DNA of 64,000 bases from Westiellopsis prolifica IICB1 (GTDB taxonomy: Bacteria > Cyanobacteriota > Cyanobacteriia > Cyanobacteriales > Nostocaceae). The notes under the pieces were generated by a model, which was not told the origin of the DNA, ran no database searches, and saw nothing but the letters and a program-made list of their open reading frames with translations. The DNA lies in the NCBI RefSeq assembly GCF_004323185.1, contig NZ_NAPS01000002.1, positions 1,354,388 to 1,418,387 of the forward strand, written 5' to 3'. Positions 17,934 through 27,609 of this stretch are shown piece by piece. The stretch's first letter is position 1, and every line of letters starts with the position of its first letter. A program made the translations under genes and the position numbers.

Positions 17934-18137
17934 TTATGCGAGACGTCTAGCCTCAAATGTTTGAGGTAAAACTAATGGTTCTGGGAGGTTATAAAACTCT
18001 AATTCCCAACCATTTGCCAAGGTGAAAATTTTACCTTCAGAGCTTTCTGTTTCTTTGACAACTTCTTCTTCGAGGTCTTTTTTCGCAACGTAAACAACTA
18101 AAGTGCCAGCGTTATTTCTCCGTAGCATTACTTTCAT
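17934..18137 (-). CDS. nifT: Nitrogen fixation protein NifT/FixU
   Basis: This 67-aa protein matches the NifT/FixU family: it opens with M-K-V-M-L-R-R, contains a Y-V-A-K-K-D-L-E-E segment and a G-W-E-L stretch near 43-46, and ends L-P-E-P-L-V-L-P-Q-T-F-E-A-R-R-L-A. Its function in nitrogenase assembly is dispensable in tested organisms and not defined. It starts 12 bp after nifZ stops, so the two are in one operon with nifV. Confidence 0.92.
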   Translation of the reverse strand: MKVMLRRNNAGTLVVYVAKKDLEEEVVKETESSEGKIFTLANGWELEFYNLPEPLVLPQTFEARRLA

Positions 18138-18149
18138 AAATTTACTTTC

Positions 18150-18428
18150 CTATTCTACGTCTTTAGATTTTTCAACTAGTTCTAGCTCTTTTTTCTTACA
18201 CCCAACAATAAATCCTGTTTCGAGGAAATGTATTGCATAAATATAGGATCTTTGTAAAAATGAACCTATACTAACGACGTAACCAATATCTCCTTTTTTA
18301 GCAAGAATTGTCCCAATTTCTTGACCAGGGAAAGTCCCATCGTTTTTAATTTGTTTGCGGAGCCGGACTTTATCACCAATATCAAATGCTGGCGGATCAT
18401 ATAGTTCAACTTCATCATCTGATTGCAT
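18150..18428 (-). CDS. nifZ: Nitrogen fixation protein NifZ
   Basis: The 92-aa protein has the NifZ SH3-like pattern: P-P-x-F-D-I-G-D-K-V-R at about 12-22, T-F-P-G-Q-E-I-G-T near 32-40, [15 protein letters not shown] near 45-59, and a Y-A-I-H-F core. NifZ assists formation of the P-cluster in the MoFe protein. The start codon lies inside the last codons of nifV (14-bp overlap), which indicates translational coupling. Confidence 0.92.
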   Translation of the reverse strand: MQSDDEVELYDPPAFDIGDKVRLRKQIKNDGTFPGQEIGTILAKKGDIGYVVSIGSFLQRSYIYAIHFLETGFIVGCKKKELELVEKSKDVE

Positions 18429-19548
18429 GAGAAACCCTCTGTTCGTAAACTAAATTTAAAAGTTCTTGGGTGGTGAGACTGCGTTTTTTCTGAATAGATA
18501 ATTGTCTAACAGCATCTAATACAGATTGAGTTTCTTCTGTGTTGAGAATAATGCCGTGCTGCTGTAGTAAATTAGATAATAAATGTCTACCAGAATGTTT
18601 ACCTACAACTAAACGCCGTTCCCAACCCACTTCTTCAGGTGCAAATGGTTCGTAGGTGGTGGGATTTTGGAGTACACCGTGAGCATGAATTCCAGATTCG
18701 TGAGCGAAAGTATTTTCACCCACAATTGCTTTCCAAGGTGGGACATTGGAACCAGATGCTGCTGCTACAAGTCGAGATAGTTCTAATAAACGTGGTGTAT
18801 CGATGCCAACATCTATACCATGAATACGTTTGAGAGCCATGACAACTTCTTCTAAAGCTGCATTTCCGGCTCTTTCGCCTAAACCGTTGACTGTGGTATT
18901 TACTGATGAGGCTCCGGCTTTGATACCAGCAAGGGCGTTTGCAGTCGCTAAACCGAAATCATTGTGGGTGTGAATTTCCACAGGAATCATCAAAGCGCCA
19001 ATCAGCCGATTTACTTTTGTGTAGGTGCTGAAGGAGTCGAGAACTCCAACTGTATCGCAGAAACGAAACCGGGATGCACCCCATTCTTGAGCGTAATGGG
19101 CGACATCAAAGAGAAAGTTTTCATCAGCACGGGAAGAATCTTCCCCTCCAACCGCAACCCAAAGACCTTGATCAACAGCAAAGCTGATACTATCTTTAAG
19201 TTGTTGCAAAGTTACGCGCCACTGACCGTGAAATTTGGTAGCTATTTGAATTCCAGAGATCGGAATAGAAATGTGCATTCTTGTCAAACCACAGGACATA
19301 GACGCCTGAATGTCTGAAATCACAGCCCGATTCCAACCTAGTAATTTCGCCGATAATCCTAAATCAGCAATTGCTGCGATCGCTTGCTTTTCTGACTCAC
19401 CCATCGCCGGAATTCCGACTTCGATTTCGTGAACACCGATCGCATCCAGAAATTTGGCGATCGCTACTTTTTCTTGTAAGTTAAAAGCAACACCCGCTGC
19501 TTGTTCGCCATCACGCAGAGTTGTGTCATTAATAAGAACTTTATTCAT
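18415..19548 (-). CDS. nifV: Homocitrate synthase NifV
   Basis: The 377-aa protein belongs to the HMGL/alpha-IPMS family. It starts with [15 protein letters not shown] (about 5-19), holds metal-binding H-T-H-N-D near 194-198 and the [10 protein letters not shown] motif near 222-231. NifV condenses acetyl-CoA with 2-oxoglutarate to (R)-homocitrate, the organic ligand of FeMo-co. The short length (no regulatory C-terminal domain) and the location directly before nifZ and nifT distinguish it from 2-isopropylmalate synthase. It leads the nifVZT operon. Confidence 0.95.
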   Translation of the reverse strand: MNKVLINDTTLRDGEQAAGVAFNLQEKVAIAKFLDAIGVHEIEVGIPAMGESEKQAIAAIADLGLSAKLLGWNRAVISDIQASMSCGLTRMHISIPISGIQIATKFHGQWRVTLQQLKDSISFAVDQGLWVAVGGEDSSRADENFLFDVAHYAQEWGASRFRFCDTVGVLDSFSTYTKVNRLIGALMIPVEIHTHNDFGLATANALAGIKAGASSVNTTVNGLGERAGNAALEEVVMALKRIHGIDVGIDTPRLLELSRLVAAASGSNVPPWKAIVGENTFAHESGIHAHGVLQNPTTYEPFAPEEVGWERRLVVGKHSGRHLLSNLLQQHGIILNTEETQSVLDAVRQLSIQKKRSLTTQELLNLVYEQRVSHAIR

Positions 19549-19800
19549 TACATAAATACCTCTAATGAAGTGTGTAGACGCCCTTGAGACGACTACCTAC
19601 GGGGTAGTATGAAGGATGAAGTGTGAAGTATGAAATGTGAAATTTCAATTTTTTCATCATTCAAACTTCAGCCTTTACCTTTTATCCTTCATACTTAATG
19701 ATTCATCCTTTAGCCTTCATCCTTAATCTTCATTCTGACTCAACCAATAACTTTAATTCTGTATGACATCAAACCAGTAATTGGTATAAATTAACAGTGA
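19549..19800. repeat. GAAGTGTGAAG/CCTTCATCCTT repeats
   Basis: Short repeats of ATGAAGTGTGAAGTATGAA (about 19613-19640) face TTCATCCTT-type repeats (about 19660-19735), forming a loose inverted array upstream of nifV. Any nifV promoter must lie here or further upstream. Confidence 0.5.
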
Positions 19801-19965
19801 TCAGTTATCAGTTGCTCTTTTTAATAACTGTTCACTGTTCACTGATTGCAGGATTTTATCTTCAGAATTATTAGGAATTTCATTGAATAGCATATAACTC
19901 ATGAAATTCTCTGCTATTCCTGATAAAATTAACAAACTCAATCCGGCAATTAAAGTGGAAATCAT
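19801..19965 (-). CDS. Small single-span membrane protein near nif genes
   Basis: From the ATG at 19965 this is a 54-aa protein beginning with one hydrophobic span (I-S-T-L-I-A-G-L-S-L-L-I-L-S-G-I-A) and ending in a polar tail. That start has a GAGGT motif seven bases upstream, which supports it over the longer frame at 20001. I do not recognise a family. It lies between nifV and the DUF2949 gene on the same strand and could be co-expressed with them. Confidence 0.5.
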   Translation of the reverse strand: MISTLIAGLSLLILSGIAENFMSYMLFNEIPNNSEDKILQSVNSEQLLKRATDN

Positions 19966-20178
19966 GATATTTACCTCGGTAGTAAAAGTTTGACATCTCA
20001 AATATCAAAGAATCGTTTTGTGTTTTGAATTCGTAATAGTTATTTTTCAAACACCAGATGCTAAAACGTATGTAATTTATAGGATGACTGGCATTTTTGA
20101 TTTATTCTGAATACTTATTTGATGGTTCCACGTATTGAAGTCAATCCAAAATCCAAAATATCAAATCTAATGAATTGG

Positions 20179-20379
20179 TTAAGCTTGTTTTTCTAACCAA
20201 TCAAAAATCCGCTCCAGCTGTTCTATATCAACTAAGCCATACTGCCACAACAGCATTGGTAATGGACCATTTTCTAATTCGCGTTTTCGTAGAGCTACAG
20301 CGATATCTCCACTTGAAAGTTCAAGTTCATTCTGCAAAAAATTGATAAATCTTATCTCACTTTGACAGTTTGCTATCAT
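20179..20379 (-). CDS. DUF2949 family small protein
   Basis: The 66-aa protein matches the short cyanobacterial DUF2949 family: a helical N-terminus, then L-P-M-L-L-W-Q-Y-G-L-V-D-I-E-Q-L-E-R-I-F-D-W near residues 38-60. Members commonly sit beside nif genes in heterocystous cyanobacteria. The biochemical role is unknown. It lies between cysE and nifV on the minus strand, consistent with the nif cluster order of Anabaena. Confidence 0.8.
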   Translation of the reverse strand: MIANCQSEIRFINFLQNELELSSGDIAVALRKRELENGPLPMLLWQYGLVDIEQLERIFDWLEKQA

Positions 20380-20493
20380 AGAAAATTTAACTTTAACTTG
20401 AGTGTTGATCTGTTAAAAAGTCCTGCCCCCAAGAATACTACTCTGAAAAATAACTCTCCAAAATTACCCCAAACAATTATGTAGATAAAATAA

Positions 20494-20745
20494 TCACATC
20501 TGCCAACATCTTTCTAGCCAATCGATTAATTCTTGGCGAGAAACAGAAAACTGTTTGACAATACTGTGAACAAGAATTACTGTAAGAGAATTATCTACCT
20601 GTACCCGTAAAGAACCATCACAATCACACAAACAGGGAATCATCAACTCTTGCAAGCGGTGATAAACTTGCCAGCGATCGCTTAAAGGAATCTGCACAAT
20701 ACAATAGTGATCACCCAAAGTATTAGAAGTGTAAGGTGGTAACAT
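20494..20745 (-). CDS. Asr1405/Asl0597 family protein
   Basis: The 83-aa protein resembles the small Asr1405/Asl0597 family from Anabaena: W-Q-V-Y-H-R-L-Q-E-L near the first third, a C-L-C-D-C-D-G cysteine cluster (about 38-44) and V-S-R-Q-E-L-I-D-W-L-E-R-C-W at the end. The three close cysteines suggest metal or redox binding, which is inference. The gene is directly downstream of the cysE/nifP gene (57 bp) and upstream of DUF2949, the same order as I recall around nifV in Anabaena sp. PCC 7120. Confidence 0.8.
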   Translation of the reverse strand: MLPPYTSNTLGDHYCIVQIPLSDRWQVYHRLQELMIPCLCDCDGSLRVQVDNSLTVILVHSIVKQFSVSRQELIDWLERCWQM

Positions 20746-20801
20746 TTATTTAGTTAGTGATTAGTAGTTGTTGGTATTGATTAATGACCAATGACCAATG
20801 A

Positions 20802-21509
20802 CTATTGACTTTTAAGACTTTGCAATTGTTGTTCAAGCTGTTCTACACGTTCTTGCAAAGAACGAATTAGGGTTGCTTCAACATCAGGAAGTTTCCCATG
20901 TTCGAGGGGAGATAGGCGATCGCTTTTTTTGTGGGAAATATTACGTCCAGGAATACCTACTACAGTGCAATCACTGGGGACATCTCGTAGCACGACTGAA
21001 CCGGCGCCGATACGGACGCGCGCGCCAATCTCAATATTCCCCAAAACTTTTGCACCTGCTCCCACGACAACGTTTTCACCCAAAGTCGGATGGCGTTTAC
21101 CGGTTTGTTTTCCAGTTCCACCCAAGGTGACACCTTGATAAATCAAGCTGTAGTCGCCGACAATGGCGGTTTCGCCAATCACGACACCCATACCATGATC
21201 GATAAATACGCCTTTACCAATTTTTGCACCTGGATGAATTTCAATCCCTGTCAAAAATCGCCCCAAGTGAGAAATTAACCGGGGAAAAAAAGCTATCTGG
21301 TGACGGTGTAACCAGTGCGCGAGACGATGTAAACACAATGCATGGAATCCGGGATAGCAAAACAGCACCTCCAACCAATTTCGTGCTGCTGGGTCACGCT
21401 CAAAGATAATGCGAAAATCACTCCACAAAAGTTCAAAAAAAACGCCATTTGCACTATCCGGTGTTTTGGCAGTATTTGAATTCTGAATAGGGTTTAAGGT
21501 CTGTTGCAT
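20802..21509 (-). CDS. cysE: Serine O-acetyltransferase CysE (nifP-type)
   Basis: The 235-aa protein is a left-handed parallel beta-helix acetyltransferase: F-C-Y-P-G-F-H-A-L near 50-58, [15 protein letters not shown] near 80-94, [11 protein letters not shown] with the catalytic histidine near 104, and G-G-T-G near 130. It transfers acetyl from acetyl-CoA to serine for cysteine synthesis. Its place at the head of the nif accessory cluster suggests it is the NifP paralogue that supplies cysteine sulfur for Fe-S cluster assembly in nitrogenase. A coiled-coil end ([10 protein letters not shown]) is visible. Confidence 0.93.
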   Translation of the reverse strand: MQQTLNPIQNSNTAKTPDSANGVFFELLWSDFRIIFERDPAARNWLEVLFCYPGFHALCLHRLAHWLHRHQIAFFPRLISHLGRFLTGIEIHPGAKIGKGVFIDHGMGVVIGETAIVGDYSLIYQGVTLGGTGKQTGKRHPTLGENVVVGAGAKVLGNIEIGARVRIGAGSVVLRDVPSDCTVVGIPGRNISHKKSDRLSPLEHGKLPDVEATLIRSLQERVEQLEQQLQSLKSQ

Positions 21510-22022
21510 TGGTAATGCTCTGATTCAAAGCAGTGCGCTATTTTTCTGCTTATACCAGACACCTGTTCAACAGACAGTCCAGTCAATGACGATTGAATTT
21601 ATTGGATTAATTAAAGTTGTACTCAAGTACCCAATCCCCCATTTTATAAAGATTTAAAATTTGTCTGGGGGTAGGGGTACTAGTATTTTTAGAATGGGGG
21701 TACTAGTATTTTTAGGTGAGGGACTAGGTATTTTGGTACTCAGTCTCTAGTCCTTAGCTTGTAAGACTTTGCTACGATTTAAGCAATATATTTTTGCATA
21801 ACTTAACGTGTACTCACCCAACCGAAAATGTGCGGTTGATAATATTAAAAGTAGAATTTCTGTATATGGAAATACTATTAAAATTTTATTATTTTGTTGG
21901 TGAAAAAACAAGTGGAGAGCTAGCGCTCTGCAATTAAGTCATCCTCTAAGACCCCTACACACGCCAGGTGCTACAACGCGGGGAACCCGCGCAACGCACT
22001 GGCTCCCCTACACCCCTAACTC
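21510..22022. repeat. Intergenic region with GGGGGTACTAGTATTTTTA direct repeats
   Basis: No gene is seen. A 19-bp unit GGGGGTACTAGTATTTTTA (or GGGGTACTAGTATTTTTAG) occurs twice in close succession at about 21674-21715, and a degenerate third copy (ACTAGGTATTTTGGTACT) follows. A GCGGGGAACCCGC hairpin lies near 21978-21991. The promoter for cysE would be at the 21510 end. Confidence 0.5.
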
Positions 22023-22871
22023 TTACACCCCTACACCCTTTTGATAAGAGAGAATCAAATAACGAATTAGCTGCAAACGACTAACCCATTCAGCCATCAC
22101 TGTAGAATTATCTGGTTGTGGGTTTTCTCCTGTGCTTTGCAGTTGCCGCAAGAAAGGATATGTTGGTAAGGTATTGAGGGTAATATCTTCTTCTAAAATT
22201 GGGGTAAATCCTGTCGTTTGGGCTAAATTTCGATATGCGCTCAAGGTGATATTACTGTCAACATATCCAAAAAAATTACTCAGAAAAGGTTTAATTAAAT
22301 ATGACCCTAGTTGCATGAAGGGAAGAAAAGCTTCTTGGGGTACGAAGTCACAAAGAGCAAGTTTTCCTCCTGGTTTTAATACTCGCCATGCTTCTTGAAA
22401 AAACTTTTGGCGACTAGGAAAATGAAATATACACTCTACTGCTAAAATTAAATCAAACGAGTTATCTGCAAACGGTAACTGACAAGCATCTCCTTCTATA
22501 AATTCAATATGATTGCTGTTGCGGGGTTGAACTAGTTCTTTGGCCCTTTGAAGTTGACGGGGATCGATATTTAAGCCGACTAAGTGCATGTTAATAAAGT
22601 GATCGCTTAAGCTGGCGATCGTACCACCAAAACCACAGCCACAATCTAAAATTCTTTGTCCATTACTTGCACCACCAGCATCACATACTCGCCGAGTCAA
22701 ATTTTCCGCAGCTTTGGCAAAGTCATCTATGGAACCATCAGCATTGGTAGGATTTTGCCAATAACCCCAGTGTACATGATGCCCAAAGCTTTTGATGACT
22801 TCGGTTTTTCCTTGGCGAATGTCTTCAAAAAGTTGGTCAAAATAAGGTAGTTCAATTTTCTGGTTTTGCAA
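22023..22871 (-). CDS. Class I SAM-dependent methyltransferase
   Basis: The 282-aa protein has the Rossmann-fold methyltransferase motif I I-L-D-C-G-C-G-F-G-G-T near 76-86, a following acidic-type strand with D near 105, motif D-A-C-Q-L-P-F-A-D-N-S-F-D-L-I near 130-144 and W-R-V-L-K-P-G-G-K-L near 167-176. The N-terminal Y-F-D-Q-L-F and H-W-G-Y-W stretches are typical of UbiE-like small-molecule C- or O-methyltransferases such as tocopherol or natural-product enzymes. The substrate cannot be told. It is a single gene flanked by repeat-rich spacers. Confidence 0.85.
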   Translation of the reverse strand: MQNQKIELPYFDQLFEDIRQGKTEVIKSFGHHVHWGYWQNPTNADGSIDDFAKAAENLTRRVCDAGGASNGQRILDCGCGFGGTIASLSDHFINMHLVGLNIDPRQLQRAKELVQPRNSNHIEFIEGDACQLPFADNSFDLILAVECIFHFPSRQKFFQEAWRVLKPGGKLALCDFVPQEAFLPFMQLGSYLIKPFLSNFFGYVDSNITLSAYRNLAQTTGFTPILEEDITLNTLPTYPFLRQLQSTGENPQPDNSTVMAEWVSRLQLIRYLILSYQKGVGV

Positions 22872-23497
22872 GATTTTAATACCAATTTGTTTGTGTATGT
22901 ATTGTACTTAGGACCAGCCCTTTCAAGGTGGAGCAAAATTCTCAACAATCAACTCCTCTGTAAGCTCTTATCTCTGTGTTCTCTGTGCCTCTGCGGTTAA
23001 ATAAATAACTTTTAAACCGCAGAGAACGCAGAGAGCGCAGAGAGGAAAAAAGAGATTTTATGAGTCACCTTGAAAGGGCTAGTTCTAGTACTTTGGATGC
23101 GCTGCTGAATTTCCGAATCAAAAAAGTAAAAGGTAAAAGGCAAAAGTAATGGGAAGGTTTTTTACTTTTACCTTTTACCTTGGCGTTTTTCCTAGCATTG
23201 GATACAAGTTTTAAATGATACTATAGTCATTCGATGAAGATCAACCGCCGAAAATACCCCATAACCCTAGCAATATCTAAATTATTCGCTCATATTCGAC
23301 ATTTTTCTGCCCAAGTCATGCCAGATAAAAATTCCGTATTTAAGCGACAGCGTTTACAAGCAGGCAACAAAGTAGGATTCCTTAGTAACGTTGGTATAAA
23401 TTTACCTTGCTTGTCGGTGTAAAAGCAGCGGTGATTTGCTTGGAACTTCCTTGGCAAATATGCTGTCTTTGGAATTGAGCTATAAGTTAGTCAGTGT
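22872..23497. other. Intergenic region with palindromic element
   Basis: Holds the CAGCCCTTTCAAGGTG element at 22915-23082 (listed separately) and a further inverted repeat of AAAAGTAAAAGGTAAAAGG and CTTTTACCTTTTACC (about 23117-23179). A 62-codon frame at 23234-23422 has no ribosome binding site and no recognisable content, so I do not call it. Confidence 0.55.
22915..23082. mobile_element. Palindromic element with CAGCCCTTTCAAGGTG ends
   Basis: The ends CAGCCCTTTCAAGGTG (22915-22930) and CACCTTGAAAGGGCTAG (23066-23082) are inverted repeats. Inside lies a second long inverted repeat: CTCTGTGTTCTCTGTGCC-TCTGCGGTT (from about 22974) and AACCGCAGAGAACGCAGAG (about 23014-23032). The whole folds as a nested hairpin of about 168 bp with no coding capacity, as expected for a miniature element. 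Related halves are found at 37654-37711 and 58271-58342. Confidence 0.6.
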
Positions 23498-23926
23498 ATG
23501 GAAACTAAGAGCGATTCTGAACAGAAAAGTATTCAAAATTCTGGATCGATTCTCAAGGTACGTCGGTTGGTAGGATCAGCAGTAGTTGTGGCTTCTGTAG
23601 GAATAGCTGGTTACATAGCTGGTTTTGCTGTTGGTAAACACGAAAGTGACTTTAAAGCAAACATTCAACAGGCAAAATTACAAGGAAGATTATGTCGAAA
23701 GTTCAATCGCGGTGAAGTGCAACCAGAAGATGTTGCTGCTGGCGGTAAGATGTCTAATGTGCAGGATATTTTAGCAGATTTACAAACAGTGCAAATTGAG
23801 CTAGCGAAAAAAAGACTTGTCTATGTGGAAGAACAACCAACAATTGTCAAGTTGAAGGCTCAAGAAACAGCTTTAAAATCTTTATTAAAGCAGCGTATAG
23901 ATGGTATTTGTAATGCTGTGAATTAG
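23498..23926 (+). CDS. Single-span membrane protein, unknown function
   Basis: The 142-aa protein has a polar N-terminus, one membrane span at about residues 26-47 (V-G-S-A-V-V-V-A-S-V-G-I-A-G-Y-I-A-G) and a soluble helical C-terminal domain with a pair of cysteines (C66 and a penultimate-region C near 138). I do not recognise the family. It starts 42 bp before a small SRPBCC-like gene ends the pair, both on the plus strand and likely co-transcribed. HIP1 lies in the spacer between them. Confidence 0.6.
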   Translation: METKSDSEQKSIQNSGSILKVRRLVGSAVVVASVGIAGYIAGFAVGKHESDFKANIQQAKLQGRLCRKFNRGEVQPEDVAAGGKMSNVQDILADLQTVQIELAKKRLVYVEEQPTIVKLKAQETALKSLLKQRIDGICNAVN

Positions 23927-23968
23927 TTTTTATTTGTCATACTAAAAGAAAAAGCGATCGCATTAACA

Positions 23969-24349
23969 ATGTTAGGTAATTTCCAAAAAACTCAACTTAG
24001 GATAGAAATAGAAGCACCAGCAACTGCTATCTGTGACAGTCTGCTACGTCCTGCACAACTAGAAAAATGGCTACTATCTGGTCGTCTTCCCACCGGGATG
24101 CCAGAACAATTACATCGAGGATTTCAGTTTACCACTCGATTGTGGCCAGTTGCGATTCATCATCAAGTTGATGTCGCAGATTCCAATCGTCTGCGCTTAA
24201 TCCTGAGTCAAGGAATCGATGGTTTTCACGAATGGTACTGGGGAGAAGGTTGGGTACAATCTCGCCTAGAAGGAATTTCTATTTTCCCACTTGCTTTAGG
24301 ACAAAGTTTGAATTTACTAAGTTTGCGTCAGTTTTTGGCAAAAAAATAA
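23969..24349 (+). CDS. Small SRPBCC-like protein
   Basis: The 126-aa protein has the pattern of a short SRPBCC/START-like domain: a first strand T-Q-L-R-I-E-I-E-A-P-A-T, a helix C-D-S-L-L-R-P-A-Q-L-E-K-W-L, strands around 50-90 and a C-terminal helix S-L-N-L-L-S-L-R-Q-F-L. W-Y-W-G-E-G-W near 90-96 is notable. Ligand and function are unknown. It follows the preceding membrane-protein gene by 42 bp. Confidence 0.65.
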   Translation: MLGNFQKTQLRIEIEAPATAICDSLLRPAQLEKWLLSGRLPTGMPEQLHRGFQFTTRLWPVAIHHQVDVADSNRLRLILSQGIDGFHEWYWGEGWVQSRLEGISIFPLALGQSLNLLSLRQFLAKK

Positions 24350-24417
24350 ATTAGTTGTTGGTTGTTTGTTGTTTGGAAAAACCATCAACCAACAACTAAC
24401 AAGCAACTATTCACTAA

Positions 24418-25638
24418 TTATGAAGCACCCTTTAATTCAGCTGTGCGTAGTGATAATTGCTGTGTCTGATTTCCGCGTTGGACTTTCACCTGTAACACCT
24501 GGCCGATGCGAGTGTCTTCCACAAGATTTTGCAGCTGTTCAGCACTAGTGATTGCTTGTCCATCGATTTGGGTGATCACATCTCCGCGTCGGATACCTGC
24601 TGTAGCAGCTGGAGAATTAGGTAAAACCCGCATTACCAAAACTCCATTCACTTCTGGAATCAGGAACTGAGAATTGGGATCATTGTTGCTTTCTTTGGCT
24701 AACTGGGATGTGAGAGTTACCATTTGCACACCCAAGTAAGGATGAGCTACTTTACCACCGCGTTGCAGTTGAGCTGTGATTTGTTTGGCTTTGTCGATGG
24801 GAATAGCAAAACCAATCCCCATTGCATCAGCACGAATTGCTGTGTTAATACCGATGACTTCACCTCGATCATTTAACAACGGACCCCCAGAGTTTCCAGG
24901 GTTAATTGCAGCATCTGTTTGAATAAAGTCCAAGCGTTTGTCAGGGATACCAACTTGGGCGCTAGAACGTCTAAGAGTGCTGACAATTCCCAAGGTGACA
25001 GTGTTGTCAAATCCCAAGGGATTACCAACTGCGATCGCCCAGTCTCCTACTTGGACATTAGAAGAAGAACCCAAAGGTGCTACAGGCAAATCACCACCAG
25101 CGTTAATCTTAACTATAGCCAAATCGGTGACTTCATCCACACCTTGAACTTTGCCCTCAAAAGTGCGTCCATCTTTAAGGCGGACTGTGACTTTATCAGC
25201 ATTATCGACCACATGGGCATTAGTCATCACAAAGCCACTTTTGTCAATAATAAAGCCAGAACCCAAACCACGTAATTGTTCCGGGGGTAACTGTTGGGGG
25301 AAACTTTCACCAAAGAACCTGCGGAAAAATGGGTCGTCATAAATATCAGGCAGACGACGGGTAACTGTACGCTCAGTATCAATTCTAACTACAGCTGCAC
25401 CCACACGATTCACAGCCGCGGTCACAAAGCTACTGTTACCAATAGCTGCTGTTGCTGGTGATTGCTTTTGAGCAATAAGTTGTGGTGTATCATTTGTAAC
25501 CTTTTTCGGTGCTGGGTCAGCTTGGGAAGGTGACACTTGGAGAGTACCAACAGTTAGTACAACTCCTAAAATTATGGCTAATACATGGGTTCCGAGTTGT
25601 CGAATAGACCTGGGTAGTTGGGAGAATTGCATAACCAC
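24418..25638 (-). CDS. HtrA/Deg-type trypsin-like serine protease with PDZ domain
   Basis: The 406-aa protein begins with a signal or membrane anchor (about 15-40), then a chymotrypsin-fold domain with the full triad: H142 in T-N-A-H-V-V, D172 in T-D-L-A-I-V and S250 in G-N-S-G-G-P-L-L. One PDZ domain fills about 290-395. Cyanobacteria have three such proteases (HtrA, HhoA, HhoB) that act in the periplasm or lumen in protein quality control; a single PDZ domain is typical of all three. Which paralogue this is cannot be decided here. Confidence 0.92.
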   Translation of the reverse strand: MVMQFSQLPRSIRQLGTHVLAIILGVVLTVGTLQVSPSQADPAPKKVTNDTPQLIAQKQSPATAAIGNSSFVTAAVNRVGAAVVRIDTERTVTRRLPDIYDDPFFRRFFGESFPQQLPPEQLRGLGSGFIIDKSGFVMTNAHVVDNADKVTVRLKDGRTFEGKVQGVDEVTDLAIVKINAGGDLPVAPLGSSSNVQVGDWAIAVGNPLGFDNTVTLGIVSTLRRSSAQVGIPDKRLDFIQTDAAINPGNSGGPLLNDRGEVIGINTAIRADAMGIGFAIPIDKAKQITAQLQRGGKVAHPYLGVQMVTLTSQLAKESNNDPNSQFLIPEVNGVLVMRVLPNSPAATAGIRRGDVITQIDGQAITSAEQLQNLVEDTRIGQVLQVKVQRGNQTQQLSLRTAELKGAS

Positions 25639-25894
25639 AACCTTATTTTTCAGTCTAGTTAATTACGTAATCGTGACAGTTTTCTCTAAAATTATTGTTG
25701 CAGATTTAATGATAATCCTTACGTGTTGACGCTTCGTTTCATGTTGAAGTTTCGCGATGACCAAAACTAGGAGTGTAGGAGTTGTGAGTATTGAGAGAGC
25801 CAGATCCCCGACTTCTTGGAGAAATCGGGGATCTTGTTGTTCACGAATAATTTAGGAGCAAAGTTTTTCGGTTATCCCGACACAAACAAAATAA
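25639..25894. repeat. Intergenic region with ATCCCCGACTTCT hairpin
   Basis: A GATCCCCGACTTCTTGG...ATCGGGGATC hairpin at about 25804-25832 is followed by TTGTTGTTCACGAATAATTTAG, the same phrase that follows the related hairpin at about 17192-17233. It may act as a terminator for the minus-strand DUF1517 gene. Confidence 0.55.
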
Positions 25895-26875
25895 TTAGAC
25901 CAGTTTCAGTTCTGGATATTGTGCCAATACATCTTCACTGGTAAGGACATCGCCTTCTGCTTGCGGAGTCCATAGTACTTCAAAAGCTAACAGTTGTTCG
26001 CCAGGAATACTACCGATTTGACGTAAGGCTTGACGCAGGTCATCGGCGTTGTTGATTTGTGGTACTTCAAATTTACCAAGAGTCGCAGCCAACAAAGTCA
26101 CAATGATATATTCTCCTGGGCCTTCAGTGATTAGGCGAGTTGGGTTGTCGAGTTCATCAGCAGACGGTAAAGTTTCTTTAGGAGTTGCGCCTTTGAGCTG
26201 GTTGTTGAAGTTAGACAAAGTTTCTTCACTGAACTTGCTACGTTCAGCCAATGCTAAACGGTTGAATGTTGATTCTGCTGCATTCAAACGTGCTTGTTGA
26301 GTACCACCACCAGCATAGACCCAATATTCTGGATGACGGAGTAAAGCGAGGCTAGCTTCTTGTAAGACTTCAGATCTACCCTGTGAAGAATTGGTATCAG
26401 CAGTTTCAGCAATGTAGTTGAGTTCTGGTTGTAAACTACGGGCATTAGCTAATAAACCCACCTGTAACTGACTGATGGAAACTGTAGGGTTGCTGCTGTA
26501 ACCGACATCGTCACCACCACCACTAACAGCACGACGGAATGATTGTACTAAAAAGCCAGCGACCGCCAAAAAAATCAACAGACCAAATAGTCCACCACCA
26601 AAACCAAATACTGGCACTATAAAAGGAAATCCGAATCCACCACCTGGATACCCTGGATAATATCCACCACCGTATCCACCGCCGGGAGGTGCATAAGTGC
26701 GGGGTGAAGAGTAGCCACGACCACTACTAGGCATTCGGAAGGAACCACCACCGATTCGACCCCCACTAGCTGCTAACGCGCCGTCAGCATGACTCAGTGC
26801 CAACGTGAACACCAAAAAGAGGACAAATAGGGGTTTCAAAAGTGATTTGAAGGCTTTTTGCAGTTTTTTATGCAT
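25895..26875 (-). CDS. DUF1517 family protein
   Basis: From the ATG at 26875 the protein is 326 aa. It opens with a cleavable-looking signal (K-K-L-Q-K-A-F-K-S-L-L-K then a hydrophobic stretch ending A-L-A-A), a glycine/tyrosine/proline-rich region with S-G-G-R-I-G-G-G-S-F, one membrane segment (about 95-115), and the soluble DUF1517 domain with the L-L-R-H-P-E-Y-W-V-Y-A-G motif near 195-206. A longer frame adds 41 residues with no secretion signal and is unlikely. DUF1517 proteins occur in cyanobacteria and plastids and their role is unknown. Confidence 0.85.
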   Translation of the reverse strand: MHKKLQKAFKSLLKPLFVLFLVFTLALSHADGALAASGGRIGGGSFRMPSSGRGYSSPRTYAPPGGGYGGGYYPGYPGGGFGFPFIVPVFGFGGGLFGLLIFLAVAGFLVQSFRRAVSGGGDDVGYSSNPTVSISQLQVGLLANARSLQPELNYIAETADTNSSQGRSEVLQEASLALLRHPEYWVYAGGGTQQARLNAAESTFNRLALAERSKFSEETLSNFNNQLKGATPKETLPSADELDNPTRLITEGPGEYIIVTLLAATLGKFEVPQINNADDLRQALRQIGSIPGEQLLAFEVLWTPQAEGDVLTSEDVLAQYPELKLV

Positions 26876-27609
26876 AACACAGTTACTTGAAAAACGATAT
26901 TGATTATATTTTTCCAAAGGCGGAATTTTTTTGCGTTTGGTGAGTGACGCTAGCCTGTACCATGCAGGGAATGTCAAAATCAAAGTAGCTCTCATCACTA
27001 GCTACATCTTAAATTTATCGTTTCTTATCCTGTGTTTGCAGCTATCCTCTAGCCTAATCCGGTCGCAATATCCGTACTTGTTTGGGGATCGGGGATCGGG
27101 GATCGGGGATCGGGGATTAGGGACAAGGGATCTCTTAGCTCTTAGACATGCTTAGAAAGGAGAATAACCAAATGTTTGCTCCCTGCTAAGAGCTCCCTGC
27201 TCCTTGTTCCCCGCTCCCCACCGATCCCCGATCCCCGATCCCCGATCCCCGATCCCTTCTATTCGGCATTTTGGCAGAACATTTTGATGGTATTTAGTTA
27301 TTCTAGTGATTACATTTATACTGAGTAAACGGTTACACAATTCTTTGCGATTATGCAGCTAGAGATGTAGCGATCGCAACTATAAAACCCAAGACCTACA
27401 AGGTCTTAAAAGAATAGTTAAGAGTTGATTAATAAAGTGAATATCAAATCTGGAAAGTGTGTTAAGAATGTGTAGCGCACTACTGAATTAGTTGTGTGAC
27501 AACACTTGAGATTGATGTAATTATTAATTCAGTAGGGGCATACGTTTGTACGCCTTTACTATCAATCAACAGCGAAATCAGTTTTTAAATTTTATTTATT
27601 AAATTTCTG
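26876..27609. repeat. GGGGATC arrays in inverted orientation
   Basis: Five GGGGATC(G) units at about 27083-27118 are mirrored by five GATCCCC(G) units at about 27221-27256. The two could pair over a 100-base loop. The rest of this 734-bp space, which separates divergent genes, holds no credible ORF. The last 200 bases before the glycosyltransferase are AT-rich. Confidence 0.7.

Noticed and set aside
23234-23422. 62-codon basic frame upstream of 23498
   Set aside because: No ribosome binding site, no family resemblance, and it sits in a repeat-rich spacer.
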